Shown here: in pieces, positions 24,615 through 36,936 of the stretch | How the letters are laid out: each line of letters begins with the position of its first letter | How positions within the stretch are numbered: position 1 is the first letter of the stretch | DNA from: Euonymus europaeus | Lineage: Eukaryota > Streptophyta > Magnoliopsida > Celastrales > Celastraceae | Assembly: GCA_963580455.1 (NCBI GenBank) | Contig: OY756971.1 | Coordinates: 16,391,001 to 16,455,000, forward strand | Direction of reading: 5' to 3' | Length of the DNA: 64,000 bases | The notes under the pieces: model-generated | Database searches by the model: none | What the model was told of the DNA's origin: nothing | The model's input: only the letters and a program-made list of their open reading frames with translations | Position numbers and translations under genes: made by a program

Positions 24615-25980
24615 TGTTCCTATATATAATTTTCAAATAATGAAAATAGGAGAGTTAAATGATTTAACAGTACAATCAAGATTAGGAGAGTATAATATAA
24701 AAACAAGCTATAATAAATCTGGAAAAAAGTTTCACATGCAAGGAACCAATTGAAGTTTTTATGTCATAGCCATGTCCCCACCTAATTATCCTGCATTTCA
24801 ACGTCAATCAGTCTAAGGTCATTGATCTTTTAACTACGTCCCAACAACTACAAGCATTTCATTCCAAAGTGAAATTTTGCTTAAAACATGTAATGTACTA
24901 GAAGTAGGTTAAAATTAATATGAGAGACTTGCTAATGAAACTGCAACATTGGAACTCATTATCTAATATCCAGACAAAAACAATGGATGTCTTGACTAAG
25001 ATTATGTTGGAACTAAATATGGTGTTAATGATATGTTCTTCAAGCACTAAAAGAGTAAGGTAAAGATTTACCTAAAAGATTGACTGCAACTCCAATTGTT
25101 CAAGACACAAAGTTGTTTTCTTGCCAAGAATACCTGAAAGAAGACCGAAAGAAAAGAAACGTGACTTAAATGTCTTTTACATATCAATTTTGCATTGAAA
25201 AGTTATATTCAATCCAAGAGCACCATATAAAAAAAGAAAATTAACTCAATAATGGATAATTATAAGATGGTCATGCTTAGTGAAATGAATGATATGGGCA
25301 TGTTCAGAAAGACAATGGAACGCTTTTTGATATACACTTTACGCCTAACAGATAAAAATGCAAAAGCAGACAGGACATGAGGCATATCAGCACCTTTTTT
25401 GGCAAGATAGTCAACCACTTCATAAACAAGCGATTGAGTCTATTGTTTTTGTGAACCTTTTCCCTCCATCTTTTGATCGTAACAATCGATTATGTGCACT
25501 ACATCTCTAACTAGTAGATAAGAAGTGAGGGCTTGCTTTGACTTTCATTCTTAACTTCGCAAACCCAAGAAAGAGGGAGAACTTGGATAATTAGTAGTGC
25601 AATGAGGGAAAATGGGCTATTCACTGAGAATTAGAAAAATAGAAATGAAATACTAACGATTTTATGACCAAAACAGGTGATTCATTCAAAGAGAAAACTA
25701 AATTTTCACAAAGAAATAAGGGCAAGACACTAAAAACCCATGAAAATAAAAAGGGGGTTTCCATTCTTGCAAATCAATTCTTACCTATTTTAGATGATCG
25801 AAAGAGAAGAAATTCTTGTCTGAATCAACCCATGCATTTGGATACAAAAGTGGAGACCGATATCGCAGTTGTGATCAAAAGACTGAAGAATAAGAGTTGG
25901 CTCTCAGAAGTTTCACCTTTTTAGAAATAAACCATTTTAAAATTATTTAATTTATGTGAAAATGGTTTTGATGACAACTT
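24615..25980. promoter_or_regulatory. CACTA 5' region with likely promoter and leader of the minus-strand genes
   Basis: No gene is seen. This is the stretch upstream of the transposase start, between it and the right subterminal array, so the promoter and untranslated leader should lie here. An 86-codon plus-strand open frame (25664-25924) has no known domain and faces the wrong way. No single TATA box stands out. Confidence 0.4.
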
Positions 25981-26265
25981 TATCCTCACTGAACATTTTC
26001 TATGACACTTAAAATTTTCGTTCGCGCGCTACATAGCAAAATATATTGCGCCAAATGAATTTTTGATCTCTTGTGACCACATTCAGTGACAACCAATAAA
26101 ATTAGTCACTAAAAAGGTATATTTTTGTGACGGCATGTCATACTTGTCACTAACATAATTATTTTGTTACAAAAAAATTTACTTGTCACTAAAATATCTC
26201 TTTTAGTGACAATATTTAACGTTGTCACAAATAAGTCGTCACGAAAACCCAAATTTCTTGTAGTG
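25981..26265. repeat. CACTA right subterminal array and terminal inverted repeat
   Basis: Copies of 'TTGTGAC', 'TTGTCACTAA', 'AGTGACAA' and 'CGTCACGAAAA' recur (near 26078, 26092, 26126, 26144, 26189, 26206, 26224 and 26237). The last 12 bases, TTTCTTGTAGTG, are the terminal inverted repeat. The array is shorter than the left one, as is common in CACTA elements. Confidence 0.85.
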
Positions 26266-26268
26266 AAT

Positions 26269-26960
26269 ATAAGTATATATGTGTTGCTATGTATCATATA
26301 TATATATATATATATATCTACGTGATATTGTGTATGTGTATTTATATATATGTATTTGTATGTGTGATATTGTGTACATGTGTGTGTGTGTATGTATATG
26401 TATATATATATGTATGTGTGTGTGTGTGTGTTTGTGTGTGATGCTGCGTGTGCGTATGTTATATCTGTATTTGAATATGGATGCTATGTGATGTGTATAT
26501 ATGTTACATATGGTGATATGTGATATAGTGAATATGTATATGCCATGTATATGAGATGTTGTATAACTTCATGCTTTTATGTAATCAAAAATAGACCCCA
26601 CGCCGCCCTTTCACGTGTTAGATTGAAACTATTGTGGAATTGGATTTTTTAGTGCATGAGTTAGAGTTGTTAAGTGTGTGTTTAAGCTTGTTTAATGGAT
26701 CTCATAATTGAAAAAAAAAATTCTCTACTTTATTTATTGTGTTAAGATTTTGTTGAATTACAAATATAAGTTTTAATCTCCTAGTGGACTCTTTTTATGT
26801 AAATTTAGAGAATTTTTAAAATAAATATACTTGTCTTGTCTTGTCTTTGAAAGATTCCATGGAAATATGACTCTTAACTGTGATGGATTTGTAATCCAGA
26901 ATTGTATTTTTGAATTAGAAATTATGAGATAATTTGGTCTCAAGTTTTCTCATATTGGGG
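26269..26960. mobile_element. Right arm of the composite insertion, with a TA/TG microsatellite
   Basis: A TA- and TGTG-rich microsatellite fills about 26270-26545, and plain AT-rich sequence follows. It is the continuation of the sequence into which the CACTA element jumped (AAT|ATAAG). It ends where the LINE resumes at AGATC (26961). The 70-codon open frame across the microsatellite is an artefact of TGT/TAT repeats. Confidence 0.5.
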
Positions 26961-28764
26961 AGATCATATTTTTCCCAGAGAATATTTTCCCATATCTGCT
27001 AAGAGGAAGCACTATAGCAATTGCATCGTCAAATCCATTTAAAGAGCAGGGCTTTGTTCTTGTCCAATATTGATCCAATACCAGTGCCACCCTTATCCTT
27101 CCTTTTGTTTACTTGATCCCACTGCACGCAGTGAATTTTTCGAGATCCAACAACACTATCCCATAAAAACTTCACATCATCTTTTCAATGCGCCTTGCAA
27201 CTTCCTTCGGGATTTTGAACAACGAGAGGAAATAGACTGGAAAACTATCATGCACGGATTTAATAAGAGTAAGCCGACCCCTATAGACAAGTGCTTCGCT
27301 TTCCATTTGTAAGTCTCGAGTTAATTTTTGAGATGATTGGTTGCCACATTTTAGTTGTTGTCATATCCGCTCTAAAAGGCATCCCTAGATAATTGAAAGG
27401 TAGACTTCTCGAATTGCAATTGAAAATGATTGAAATTCTCTGAGCTTCAGAATTCGAGACTCCAACTCGGACAATAGCCGATTTGGAATTATTAAACCTA
27501 AAGCCTAAGAGTAGCTCAAAATCCATTTTAGATTGAGGACATTTTATGCATTTTCTTTACTAAATAAAATGACGTCATCAGCATATTGAAGATGTGTAAT
27601 CTCTGAACCCTTTTTTTACTAAAAGGCCCTTTATCAACCCCTGACTGTGAGCAATTCCGAGCAATTGATGTAATCCTTCTGCAACAATTATAAAAAGAAA
27701 TAAAGACATAGGACAACCTTGTCTTACCCCACACTACAAAGGAAATTTTCAGTTGGACTTCCATTTACAAGAATAGAAGCTCTAGCAATACTCACACACT
27801 CATTGATCCACCAAACCCATAGTAGATAGGACATTCAATAAGAAATCCCATATGATTGAGTCAAAAGCCTACTCAAAATCTAGTTTACTGATATACCCCT
27901 TCTTCTTTTTTTCTTGATTGAATCAAAAATTTTATTTGCAACCAACACAGCATCTATAATTTTTCTTCCTCTAAGAAACCCAAATTGCTTTTCACTAATA
28001 ATTGATGGCATGACACTCTTCATCCAACTGGCCAAAGTTTTTGCAACAATTTTATACAGACTACCAATAAGGCTAATGGGCTTGAAATCTTCGAGGCAAT
28101 CAGTACCCACCACTTTCAGGATCAAAGTTATAAAGGAAGACCATCAAATAAAAGGAATAAAAGGAATTTAGCGGCTGCATAATATCATCAAAGAGGTAAT
28201 CCCATGATCTTTTGAAAAATCCAAGATTAAAGCCATCTTGCCCTAAGGCTTTGCTACTTTCACAACTCCAAATTACATCACAAATTTTTTCCAAGGAGAA
28301 TGAGAACTCCAAACTATCACGTTGATAAGGGGAGATGGAATCAAATGAGAGACCTGACATATCCACAACCTTCCAATTTTGAGAAGAAAATTGGATCTGA
28401 AAGATGAAGTGAATGGCTTTTCCAACCCACACTAAAGTATCCACCCTGCCCTCGTTGGTGAGTAAGGAAAATATCTGATTAAAACGGTGTCTTTTACTAT
28501 CTACGATGTGAAAGAAACTTGAATTTTTGTCGCACTCCTTGACCCACTGCACACATGATTTTTGTCGCCAAAGAGTCTCTCTTCCTCTCTTAGACCACAA
28601 GCTAGTTTGATGAGATTTATAGGAGAGCTCGTCAAAATTAGATAGAGGGCCAGATTTTCTCAAACTTATCAATTTCAACCGTTGTCTCAGCAGTTTTACT
28701 ATCAAGTTTCCCATAAACATTCGAGTTCAACTGTCGTAGCTTAGCCTTCATCAACCTAAGCCTT
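26961..28764 (-). mobile_element. L1-type LINE, part 2: linker and reverse transcriptase
   Basis: The minus strand encodes, in order, the post-endonuclease linker (LRLMKAKLRQLN near 28740), KALGQDGFN (near 28240), the RT blocks DFKPISLIGSLYKIVAKTLA (28090-28030) and SEKQFGFLRGRKIIDAVL (27990-27935), a RQGCPMSLFLF-like block (27730-27700) and the catalytic YADD (27574-27585). The segment continues into FLW...GGTGIG...NKALLFKW (27150-27020). It carries many stops and frameshifts and is dead. Order and spacing match a plant L1 ORF2. A solo LTR (28765-30470) separates it from the endonuclease. Confidence 0.88.
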
Positions 28765-28925
28765 TGTAGTAACCGGTTTTCATCCGGATTTATTGCAAAT
28801 AAAATAATAAAAATAAGAATGAAAAAAAGAGAGTAAAATAAAGTAGTGGGTCTTTGTGTTTAGAGAAAATAAGAGAAGGGAAAACTATTTTGATGATTTC
28901 ATTAGGAGTACCAATAATAATCTCG

Positions 28926-29070
28926 GTGATGTGTGTGTGTATATATATACATACATATATTGTATATATGTGCTATTGTGTCGACAGGTTATATTACATA
29001 TGTATTTATATATAATACTATGCTGTAATGTGACAAATATATATATATATATATATATATGTATAATTCA
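28926..29070. repeat. TA/TG microsatellites in the solo LTR
   Basis: GTGTGTATATATATACATACATATAT-like runs at 28930-28975 and a long (AT)n run at 29036-29062. The 77-codon open frame over them is not a gene. Confidence 0.8.
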
Positions 29071-29904
29071 AGTACATATATGCTGGTGATGTGGTGGTGA
29101 GTTGCATAAACAGATAGTGAATTCTTAATAAATTAAATCTAAAGGCTATCATAAGTTGGTAGACTTAGAAACAGTTAAATATCATAAGTTGATATTCTTG
29201 AAAATAATTTTTCATACCATAAGCTGGTATGTTTAGGGATAGTTTTTTTTATATAAATTAGTGTTTTTAGAATTAAATCTTTATTTAGAATAAGTACATA
29301 ACATGTTTGAATTATTTGCTTTAATTATTATCTATGATGTCGAAGTTTTTAATAACATTGTGATAAATTTTTGGTTATTGTACAGTGTTGATCAAATAGA
29401 AGTTGCTTCTTAATTGGATAATGTGAGATTTATTTGTAATGATGTTTTTAGTGTATGTTCTAATATTACTCTTATATGTATATTTGACCCTTCAAATAGG
29501 GTAATTGACTCATTCGAATGACATGTATAATTTGGACATTTTATTATTTGAATTTTATTATAAGGGTTTATATGTGGAGTTAGTTTAAATGTACGTTATT
29601 TTAATTTTAAAAGATCATGAGTTGGTTTTTATTTGAATTATGAGTTATACTGGTTTAATTTAAATTTTAGAGAGGTCAATAGTTGATGTTTTTAAATTAT
29701 ACTCAAATGTCATAGGTGGATATTTACAAATCCATTAATTACCATAGGGTAGCAATTTAGAAATTAAAAGATTATCATACGTTGATATTCTTGGAAATTG
29801 TTATAAGTTAAGGGTAATTCAAGATTATAGATTTGTACTTAGGGCTCTTCAAACGGCCCGTTGGCCTTGGGCCGGCCCGAGCCCGAGCCCGAAAACTAAA
29901 TGAT

Positions 29905-29907
29905 ATA

Positions 29908-29942
<35 letters not shown>

Positions 29943-29949
29943 CATACAC

Positions 29950-29984
<35 letters not shown>

Positions 29985-30015
29985 GACACATACATACATA
30001 TACATATGTAATTTA
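29905..30015. repeat. (CATA)n and (AT)n microsatellite in the solo LTR
   Basis: About seven CATA units start near 29909. ATATATAC and (AT)n runs follow to about 30010. Open frames of Tyr, Ile and Met residues across this stretch are artefacts. Confidence 0.85.
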
Positions 30016-30470
30016 TATACATATTACACACTGTCACAAAAATTCAAGTCTCTCAAGTTTAATTCAATAAAAAAATATTAATTAGTATTATTAAAACTAA
30101 ATACGAAATTCATGTTTTCATACCATAAGTTGATATTTTGAATTTAAATTCAACTTCTTTTCAAATATATTTCAATTTCCAAAATAAAATTCATTTTTCC
30201 ATACCATAAGTTGGTATGTTTTAAAATTAAATTTACCATAAATTGGTATAGTATTTAATCTTACATTAAATCTTTATTGAGACTTTTATTAAAAAAGGTT
30301 ATCATAAGTTGATAGCATTTTCTAAATAGAATCATTTATTTTAAAATAATCATACGGAGAGCAAGTATTTTTCCCACACTCAATTGACTCACATATCCTC
30401 ATTTCTGGTTTCCAAGTATTTTTAGTATCCAATTGCACTTTAACTTTGTTTTTTTATGTCGGTTAATACA

Positions 30471-32640
30471 GCCTTATACTAACTCCCATTTGCTTAACCA
30501 CAGCATTGCACTCACCCCAAGCTTGCCGGACAAAATATGAAAATTGGGGATGAATCCACCAACAATCAAGAAACATGAAAGGCCTTGGGACCCCAATTAA
30601 TTTGATGAAGAGTAATTAGCAAAGGGAAATGGTCAGTGATTCCTCTTTTAAGCCCAACTAATAAAAATATCAGGGAGATTACAAAATCACTTCGCATCCA
30701 CAAAAGCTCCATCAATCTTGCTCATGCTCCTACTATTAAACCAAGTAAACTTTTTGGCAGACAGAGGGAGTTCCACAAAATTGCAACCATTGTTAAAATT
30801 CTCAAAACTTTGCATGCCTAGCAACACACTTGGTTGAGAGACTCTAACATGCTCTTTTGGAAACAAAACTTCATTAAAATCTCCCCAAAGTAACCAAGGA
30901 ACCGTACTAATAGCTAAAGTCACCCATTGACTCTATCTCAGCTCAACTATATTATACCTGTAACAACTAATAATTGAGCATTTAAAGTTGAACTGCAATA
31001 ATGTTCATTTAACGGCAACCCATCTGTCCCCAATCACTTTAGTTTCTAGCATAATTTTTTTATAAGGGTTTTCATCCACGATTAGAGTTAAATCCTAGCT
31101 GATCATTTGTTTTTTATTTGTGGATATGAGCAATGTGAGCTACATCAAGTTGCTTCTTGTTTGCAGTATAAGAAAAAATTGAAATCGATTCACCAATTTT
31201 GTCTCCAATTAACATGAATAAACCAGTATTCCTAGCATGGAGTGGGACAAGGAAACATTTAATCCACACATACCTTCTGAGGCAAATATCATCTTGATGC
31301 CACGGTCTCATTGTTTCAAACCACTCCTCTACCCACTCAAACTTTTTTGTATCACAACGTGCATTTTATCTTTGGTATCAAAAGTTAGGAGAATTATTCT
31401 GCCTCCCCATTGGAGTTGACACACACTGAATGTTTGGATTCAATTGACATCTTATAATCAATCCATGAATGGAATCAACTTTTTGATGCCACTCCAAGAA
31501 GACAATCTAAAATAGAGAGAAAAACAAACCAAGAGATCACACGCGCAACCACAAACGGTATACAACTAGGGTTCAGAATTACAATTTCTCAATACCAACG
31601 AAATTGAGTATTTTCAGTACATCAACCAAAATCCAAAACTAACCCCTCCCCACATGACACAGCTACATAAGAAACATACAAAAAAGACCAAGCCCAAGGA
31701 AGACAAAGAAAGAAAGCCCACAACACTAACATAACAAAACATAACAAAAACACGAAGCCCAGATAAACCTAGTCTTCAATCAGCCTTGCTGGTCTCTTAT
31801 GAAAACGGCCACTCTTTTGTTGGCACCTATCCACAGCTTCTTCATATTCGATAGCAGCTTGCTGCACTGCATCACTTTCCATAAGAATCCTACCGCTGAT
31901 CTTTCCAACCACATGTTATCTTCTATGATAGAGAAATATTCTAGAGGAGAAACCTCCAAGCTCCCTTTCGATGCTTCTTTAACTATGTATTCTATCTCTA
32001 GCTTCTTGAAATTGGATTCATCTAAGACTTCTTTAGTATCGGATCCTCACGCTCTATCCGCCTCGATACCTTCCTTTATGACATTGGCATAATTTCTATT
32101 ACCTTGCCTTTACTCTCTATTTTGAAGCCAAAGCTGAGTCTTCTTGAGCGATTCATCACTCTCAAAGTATAGTTCCAGGTTCTTCTCCTTTTGCTTGAAT
32201 TTAATAAGGTTGTCTTTCCCCTAGCTCACCCTAACATTATAAGATCCTAACCATGTCTTACTCAGGTTGCTAACAGGGAATTCCTCATATATAGTTTTTT
32301 TTGAAAGTAACAAAGCCATATCTAGTTCCTCACCTATTTAGTTTCCTCAGACCATAGATGTCCAAAACCATTACATATTGAGAGAAGGCCTATCTCATGG
32401 AGAAAGTAGATGAGAGAGGTGGAAAGTTTTTGAAGTAGAACTTAGGGTTGATTGTAGGGATGTTATGTGTGGGATTTGGGTCATAGTGGTGGTTTAGGAC
32501 ACAAAAACATTGGGATTTTTGTCTTTGAGTAATGGGAGTTGGTTTGGTGGTGGGAGGTTTGGCGTGTTAGACAGGATAGATTGTTAGTAGCTGGAGAGTG
32601 ATGAAGATTGCTGTAATTTGGATATAGGTGGAGCAAAATA
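30471..32640 (-). mobile_element. L1-type LINE, part 1: 5' UTR, ORF1 and part of the endonuclease
   Basis: On the minus strand, 32640-32350 is a C/T-rich leader. About 32350-31070 is a decayed ORF1, with RNYANVIKEG near 32090 and a DUF4283-like piece KFEWVEEWFETMRPW...LVPLHARNTGLFMLIGD (31360-31170). 30923-30690 is the second half of the endonuclease domain (PWLLWGDFNEVL, KFTWFNSR, SKIDGAFV), followed by the linker QAWGECNAVVKQMG (30500). The first half of the endonuclease and the ORF1 zinc knuckle are not visible, so an internal deletion lies near 31050. The 97-codon plus-strand frame at 31799 is the shadow of ORF1. Confidence 0.8.
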
Positions 32641-32659
32641 TTAGAAATTATGACTAATG

Positions 32660-33748
32660 AAGGTTTAAAATGATATTCTGGTACATTCAACTAAAAATAT
32701 TATTTTCAATATCACTTTATTTTTAAAATGTATATTTTGGATTCAAACACCATGTATTTTTATCAGTCTATGTGAGCAATCTAATTGAAGCCCTCATTGC
32801 AGTGTAAGTCAAAGGAAAGTTCCAAATACTTGTAGCCTAGTCATGGCCGATGTGAAAACCATGTCAATTGCACCAAATAAACAAGCACATCTATATATAT
32901 ATGCACAAGATTTCTTACCTCAGTAATGACATCATCACATCTTCATTTTGGTAAGAAAGTGAAGCACGGTTTCCTCCATTACTTTGGTGCCACACTTGCC
33001 ACCTCATCAAGGCACTTGTGGGTCCATTTGACTATGCAAGTTGTTATCTTTATCATTTACAATTCAAGACTTTCATTGCACTGTAAATCAAGACCAAAAT
33101 AAATCACAATTTGTCCACATTTGTGGGACTCTCCATCATGTTACTTTCTAGCTAGTTGCTCCATTTTGTTTTGCATGAGCGTTATTTGTTCAATAAATAT
33201 GAGTTAGGGTTGTCAAGGAAGAAGGAAATATGGAGTGAAGGAACTACATAGAGAGACAGAGAAAGATTGGATGAAGTTTAAAGTGGTGTTCTCTTAAATA
33301 TGTTTTAATATGTTTCTTGTTTTATTTGATTATGTGTAACTAAATTCTTGTTAGTTAAATTTTAATCTTGATACTCTAAACATGATTTCAATTTTATAAA
33401 TTGAGTTGATTTTATGTTTCTACAAGCATAATGATTTTGATTTCACCATTACATATGAATTTTAATGTTTTGTTTCTTTGAGTAGCTAACTTTGAAACAT
33501 GTAATTGAATTAATTGTTGTATAACATGGTCAATTGTCTTGTTGAATATGTTCTTGCTTGTAGCATATAATTTATTGAAAAACAAATTATGAGAAATCAA
33601 TTCTTGAATACCTAAGTACAGATACCATGCATTAGGGTTCTTGTAACATTCAAATTTGCTTTACTCTCATTGGGTTTCTGATTGTTAATTGATACAAACA
33701 TCATGCTAAATTTCAATTAAGAATACACCTATTGAGGTAGACATCATG
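32660..33748 (+). repeat. LTR/leader repeat, copy 1, left part
   Basis: This matches copy 2 (37290-39195) in order, with long stretches of clear similarity. One block starts near 32690 (ATTTTCAATATCACTTTAT). Another runs from about 33310 (TTATTTGATTATGTGTAA) to 33748 and includes 'ATGGTCAATTG...CTTGTTGAATATG'. I read it as an Athila-like Gypsy LTR because the copies later lead into a 'CCGTTGCCGGGGA'-like word. No coding sequence is present. It is cut at TCATG (33744-33748). Confidence 0.6.
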
Positions 33749-36700
33749 TATAATGCCCCATTCCAAGAATGATATGGATGATGTTCTCACGCATCACTAA
33801 TGAGTCTCACATTCCATCCTATAGGTAGAATTCTACGAGAAATACGGCGGCACCACCATGTATATTGGAGAGTGTCAACTTGGAGAAATGATGTAAAAAT
33901 ACTTGCAAGTCCACAAGTATACTATTATAGCACAAAAAGTGAAAATAAAGTGTCGATCTCATAGAGACAAGTTCAAGTCAATATTGTACCAAATTTTCAA
34001 TTAAGGTAAGTAACAACTGAATTAAAGATGATGATTGATAATTTATGAGTACAAACAAATAAGTAAATAAAACGATTGAGGAATTCAATGTGAGAAAGAA
34101 CTAGGGTATGATCTAACCAAGCAAATCTATGGAAAATTTACAAAGATAAAACAACAATAACAATTCCGATTCTAAGGTTGTTTTTCACTCAACTATGTTG
34201 ATACATGGATCGTTGCAACAACACATATTATTAATCATAAACTAATCCTGTTTGATGGTAGTCTTTAGATTCAGAATCAATAATCCATTAAGAATAGAAA
34301 AATCATACAACCAATTAACCTTTAAACCCTGATCAAAGCAGTCGACAATTAATCTTTCTAATTCCACTTCTGCTAAAATACACAAATACGAATCATTTAT
34401 GTGATTAGGCTAGATGAATATACATATAAATTCAATTCATGACCAGTCAATATAAACAAACAATATACTCTAAGTACAACAATTAGAAACTAGAACCAAG
34501 AATCGAATTGAAAGCTCGAAAGAATTTAATTTCCAATTATCATGCTTGGCTAAATGATACCCTAATAAAAAGTTTAGTTGCAACCCATAATAGTAAACAT
34601 TAAAAAAAAAAAGGAAGAAGAAACCATGGATTGAATGCTAGAACAAATAATGTTGGGTAGCCATTCACACAAGCAAGAGCGACTTGCTTCATAAAAATAA
34701 AACATATCTTCTAATAGGTTTTAGGACCTATTTATAATCAATACAAGTTCCAAAAAGTTTTCCATAATTAATGGACATTTTTTAAGCACATAAAACCTAA
34801 TCAAACTAGATTTCCTTCAAAAATTAGCATATTTCCCATTTGGGCTGCATGATTGATCATGTGTCAGGCATCTATCGTGCACTCAAACTACCTAATCTTG
34901 TTGTTTCTCCTTGTTGGGCAATCAATCATGTGTTGGGCGCGTAATCAAGAGTTTGAATATGGTTTTGCATAAATAATTCCCCTACAATAAAACAACAAGA
35001 AAAACTTGTAATATCAACTCAATCTTTATCAAAATGGGGTCAATATGATCAGAAATATGCAACTAAATGTGGTACAAAAATACACACATTAACAAACGTG
35101 AATCATCATTTATATAAAACAATTCCACATTCCTAACAGGGCCTCTGTCCATTTATCACAATCACAAACATAAGCGGGCCTCAAGTCACCTATCACCATG
35201 CAATCCACACCCTAAGTAGAGCCTCATGCATATATCAACATGCAAACAATTAGTTATCACTATCATATGCCATAGGTAGTCAATCATCATCATTATATCT
35301 AGACTCACAGTCCACATTCCTAATTTGGGAAACCTCATCACATGGATTACCCTCTTGATCGTCAACCATAAAAACCAAATAGGTGCCAACCAACACATAT
35401 CAAATATATATTTATAACAAGTATAAATGTACCAAGGGTATATTTACTAAATCCACCCTCTCAAACCTAATCTCTCCTTGGTCAATCCATGTCATACTTC
35501 CTCTACCTGATCCGCATGTCCAGTTCCAGAACTAGACCCACCTATGAGAAGGAAGAAAAAGAAAACAAAGTAAGCACAAGGCCTAGTAGGGGATAAATAA
35601 GAAATGAGTAATCAACATCAAGGTTTAACTTTAAAGGAAGTACCATGCAATAATATGTTATTTGATATCATGTACACCAAAACCTAGTAAGTAGTAACAC
35701 CATATAAAACCCTAACTTGGCCCATTCACATCCCTGAATTCCACGACACCCTAAATGGCCCAACGACAACACCGAATGTGCACCAACACATGTGGAATCC
35801 TAACTTGGCTCATCGGCATTTATGAATTCAACGGGATCCTGAACAGCCCAACAACATTTCACATTTCACACAAACAAAACCTAGGAGATGTACAAGTCCT
35901 TACCTGTAATCGACTATGCATCTACAATACATGTCCAACATGTTTATGAAATAATATATAGGTATAAAAACCCTAAAATCATATATGAACAAGAGTATTT
36001 CATGCTCATTTGAAAACCAAACATGTAAGGATATGCAACAACATCGAAATATCCAACAATTGGAACACAAACAAGTGGGTTGTTCTCCCTTTGGCACAAT
36101 TAAGGCAAAAAATAAAATAATGAATACCAATGATGAAATAAACAGATTTTTAAGGGAATGAAAGATATACTTGAAGTAAATGGGTGAGAATTTTGCTATC
36201 TCGTACTCTAAGAATAATTAAAATGTTCTACTACTCAACCCCGTTAATTTAGATTCTACCAAACCTATTAGTTTAACAAACCAAAACTTAAATAAAAAAT
36301 CCTCATAAAAATAATTCCACATTATCATCACAAAACCAATCAATAAGTTAAGAAAGTCCTTACCTTTCTTAACACATGACAACACAAGTTCTTGAATCTC
36401 AACCTTTCAAAGCTTCCACCTCAAATCCACCACAAAACCTAGAAGTAAAACCATAATCAACTCTAAATCAACCTATTATAATAATCATTTCATCATTTTC
36501 CAAGATTATCTACAAATCCACAAAAACCCAAATTCTCAAAAGTCATGAAATCTTAACCCAGTCTTGTAGATCTTATCATTTGATGTGTATCTTGCTTAAT
36601 CTCTCATGGATCTTCGAAAACCAAGTTTAAATCCTTGCTAAATTCTTGTTATCTCTCTCATTGTTTCTCTATTTTTTCTCTTTAGAGAAACACAAAAAAT

Positions 36701-36936
36701 TTCCTTCATGTTCTATTTGATTTTTGCACTTAAAACTGCACATTTTACTTTTTATGCACCTAGGCATGTCTAAAGTTATGCTTAGGCATCCTTTACATCT
36801 ACTTCATTTGCTCTTTACTGTCCTAGGTGTGCCCAGGCCTACACCTAGGCATGCCTAACTTCTAAAATCCATGAAAACACTAGTTTTTCCTCACTTTTAT
36901 TATCCGAAATGCTAATATTTGGGACTAGGTGTCACA
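33749..36936 (-). mobile_element. Composite LTR insertion with TCATG target duplication
   Basis: The insertion is 3188 bp and is flanked by TCATG on both sides (33744-33748 and 36937-36941). Read on the minus strand it begins TGTGACACCTAG, a Del/Tekay-like start, and ends GGGGCATTATA, where the expected terminal TACA seems mutated to TATA. The right part (about 35100-36936) contains the CCTAGGCAT-rich phrases also found in the Del-like LTR near 39650-39740. The left part (about 33860-35100) is different and probably a further nested repeat (it opens with a 'TACTTGCAAGTCCACAAGTATAC' block). No gag or pol is present. Confidence 0.6.

Larger units (their letters stand above)
17523..26265 (-). 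mobile_element. Complete CACTA (En/Spm) DNA transposon
   Basis: The element is 8743 bp. It starts CACTACAAGAAAACAC (17523) and ends TTTCTTGTAGTG (26265), a 12-bp perfect terminal inverted repeat (CACTACAAGAAA). It is flanked by a perfect 3-bp duplication AAT (17520-17522 and 26266-26268). Subterminal arrays of GTGAC/GTCAC-based motifs lie at both ends. It encodes both standard CACTA proteins on the minus strand: a TNP2-type transposase (20960-24614) and a Transposase_24/TNPA-like protein (19104-20756). Both can be spliced into uninterrupted frames with GT-AG introns, so this looks like a potentially autonomous and fairly young element. It sits inside an older insertion in the LINE. Confidence 0.95.
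28765..30470 (+). mobile_element. Solo LTR, Ogre-family, between LINE endonuclease and RT
   Basis: The sequence is 1706 bp, starts TGTAGTAACCGG and ends GGTTAATACA. It is flanked by a perfect 5-bp duplication GCCTT (28760-28764 and 30471-30475). It is the opposite orientation of the LTR at 56285-58813. The two share the TGTAGTAAC start, a CCCACTA(C/T)TTTATT block and a recurring TACCATAAGTTGGTA motif. It also contains TA/TG and (CATA)n microsatellites (28927-28985, 29037-29062, 29908-30010). Removing it with one duplication gives a LINE frame of GVSIRLRLMKAK with no shift. Confidence 0.9.

Noticed and set aside
25664..25924. 86-codon plus-strand frame inside the CACTA element
   Set aside because: Wrong orientation for the element's genes and no known domain.
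26279..26491. Cys/Val/Tyr-rich open frame
   Set aside because: Made entirely of TG/TA microsatellite.
31799..32092. 97-codon plus-strand frame
   Set aside because: The minus strand here reads as decayed LINE ORF1, so this is its shadow.
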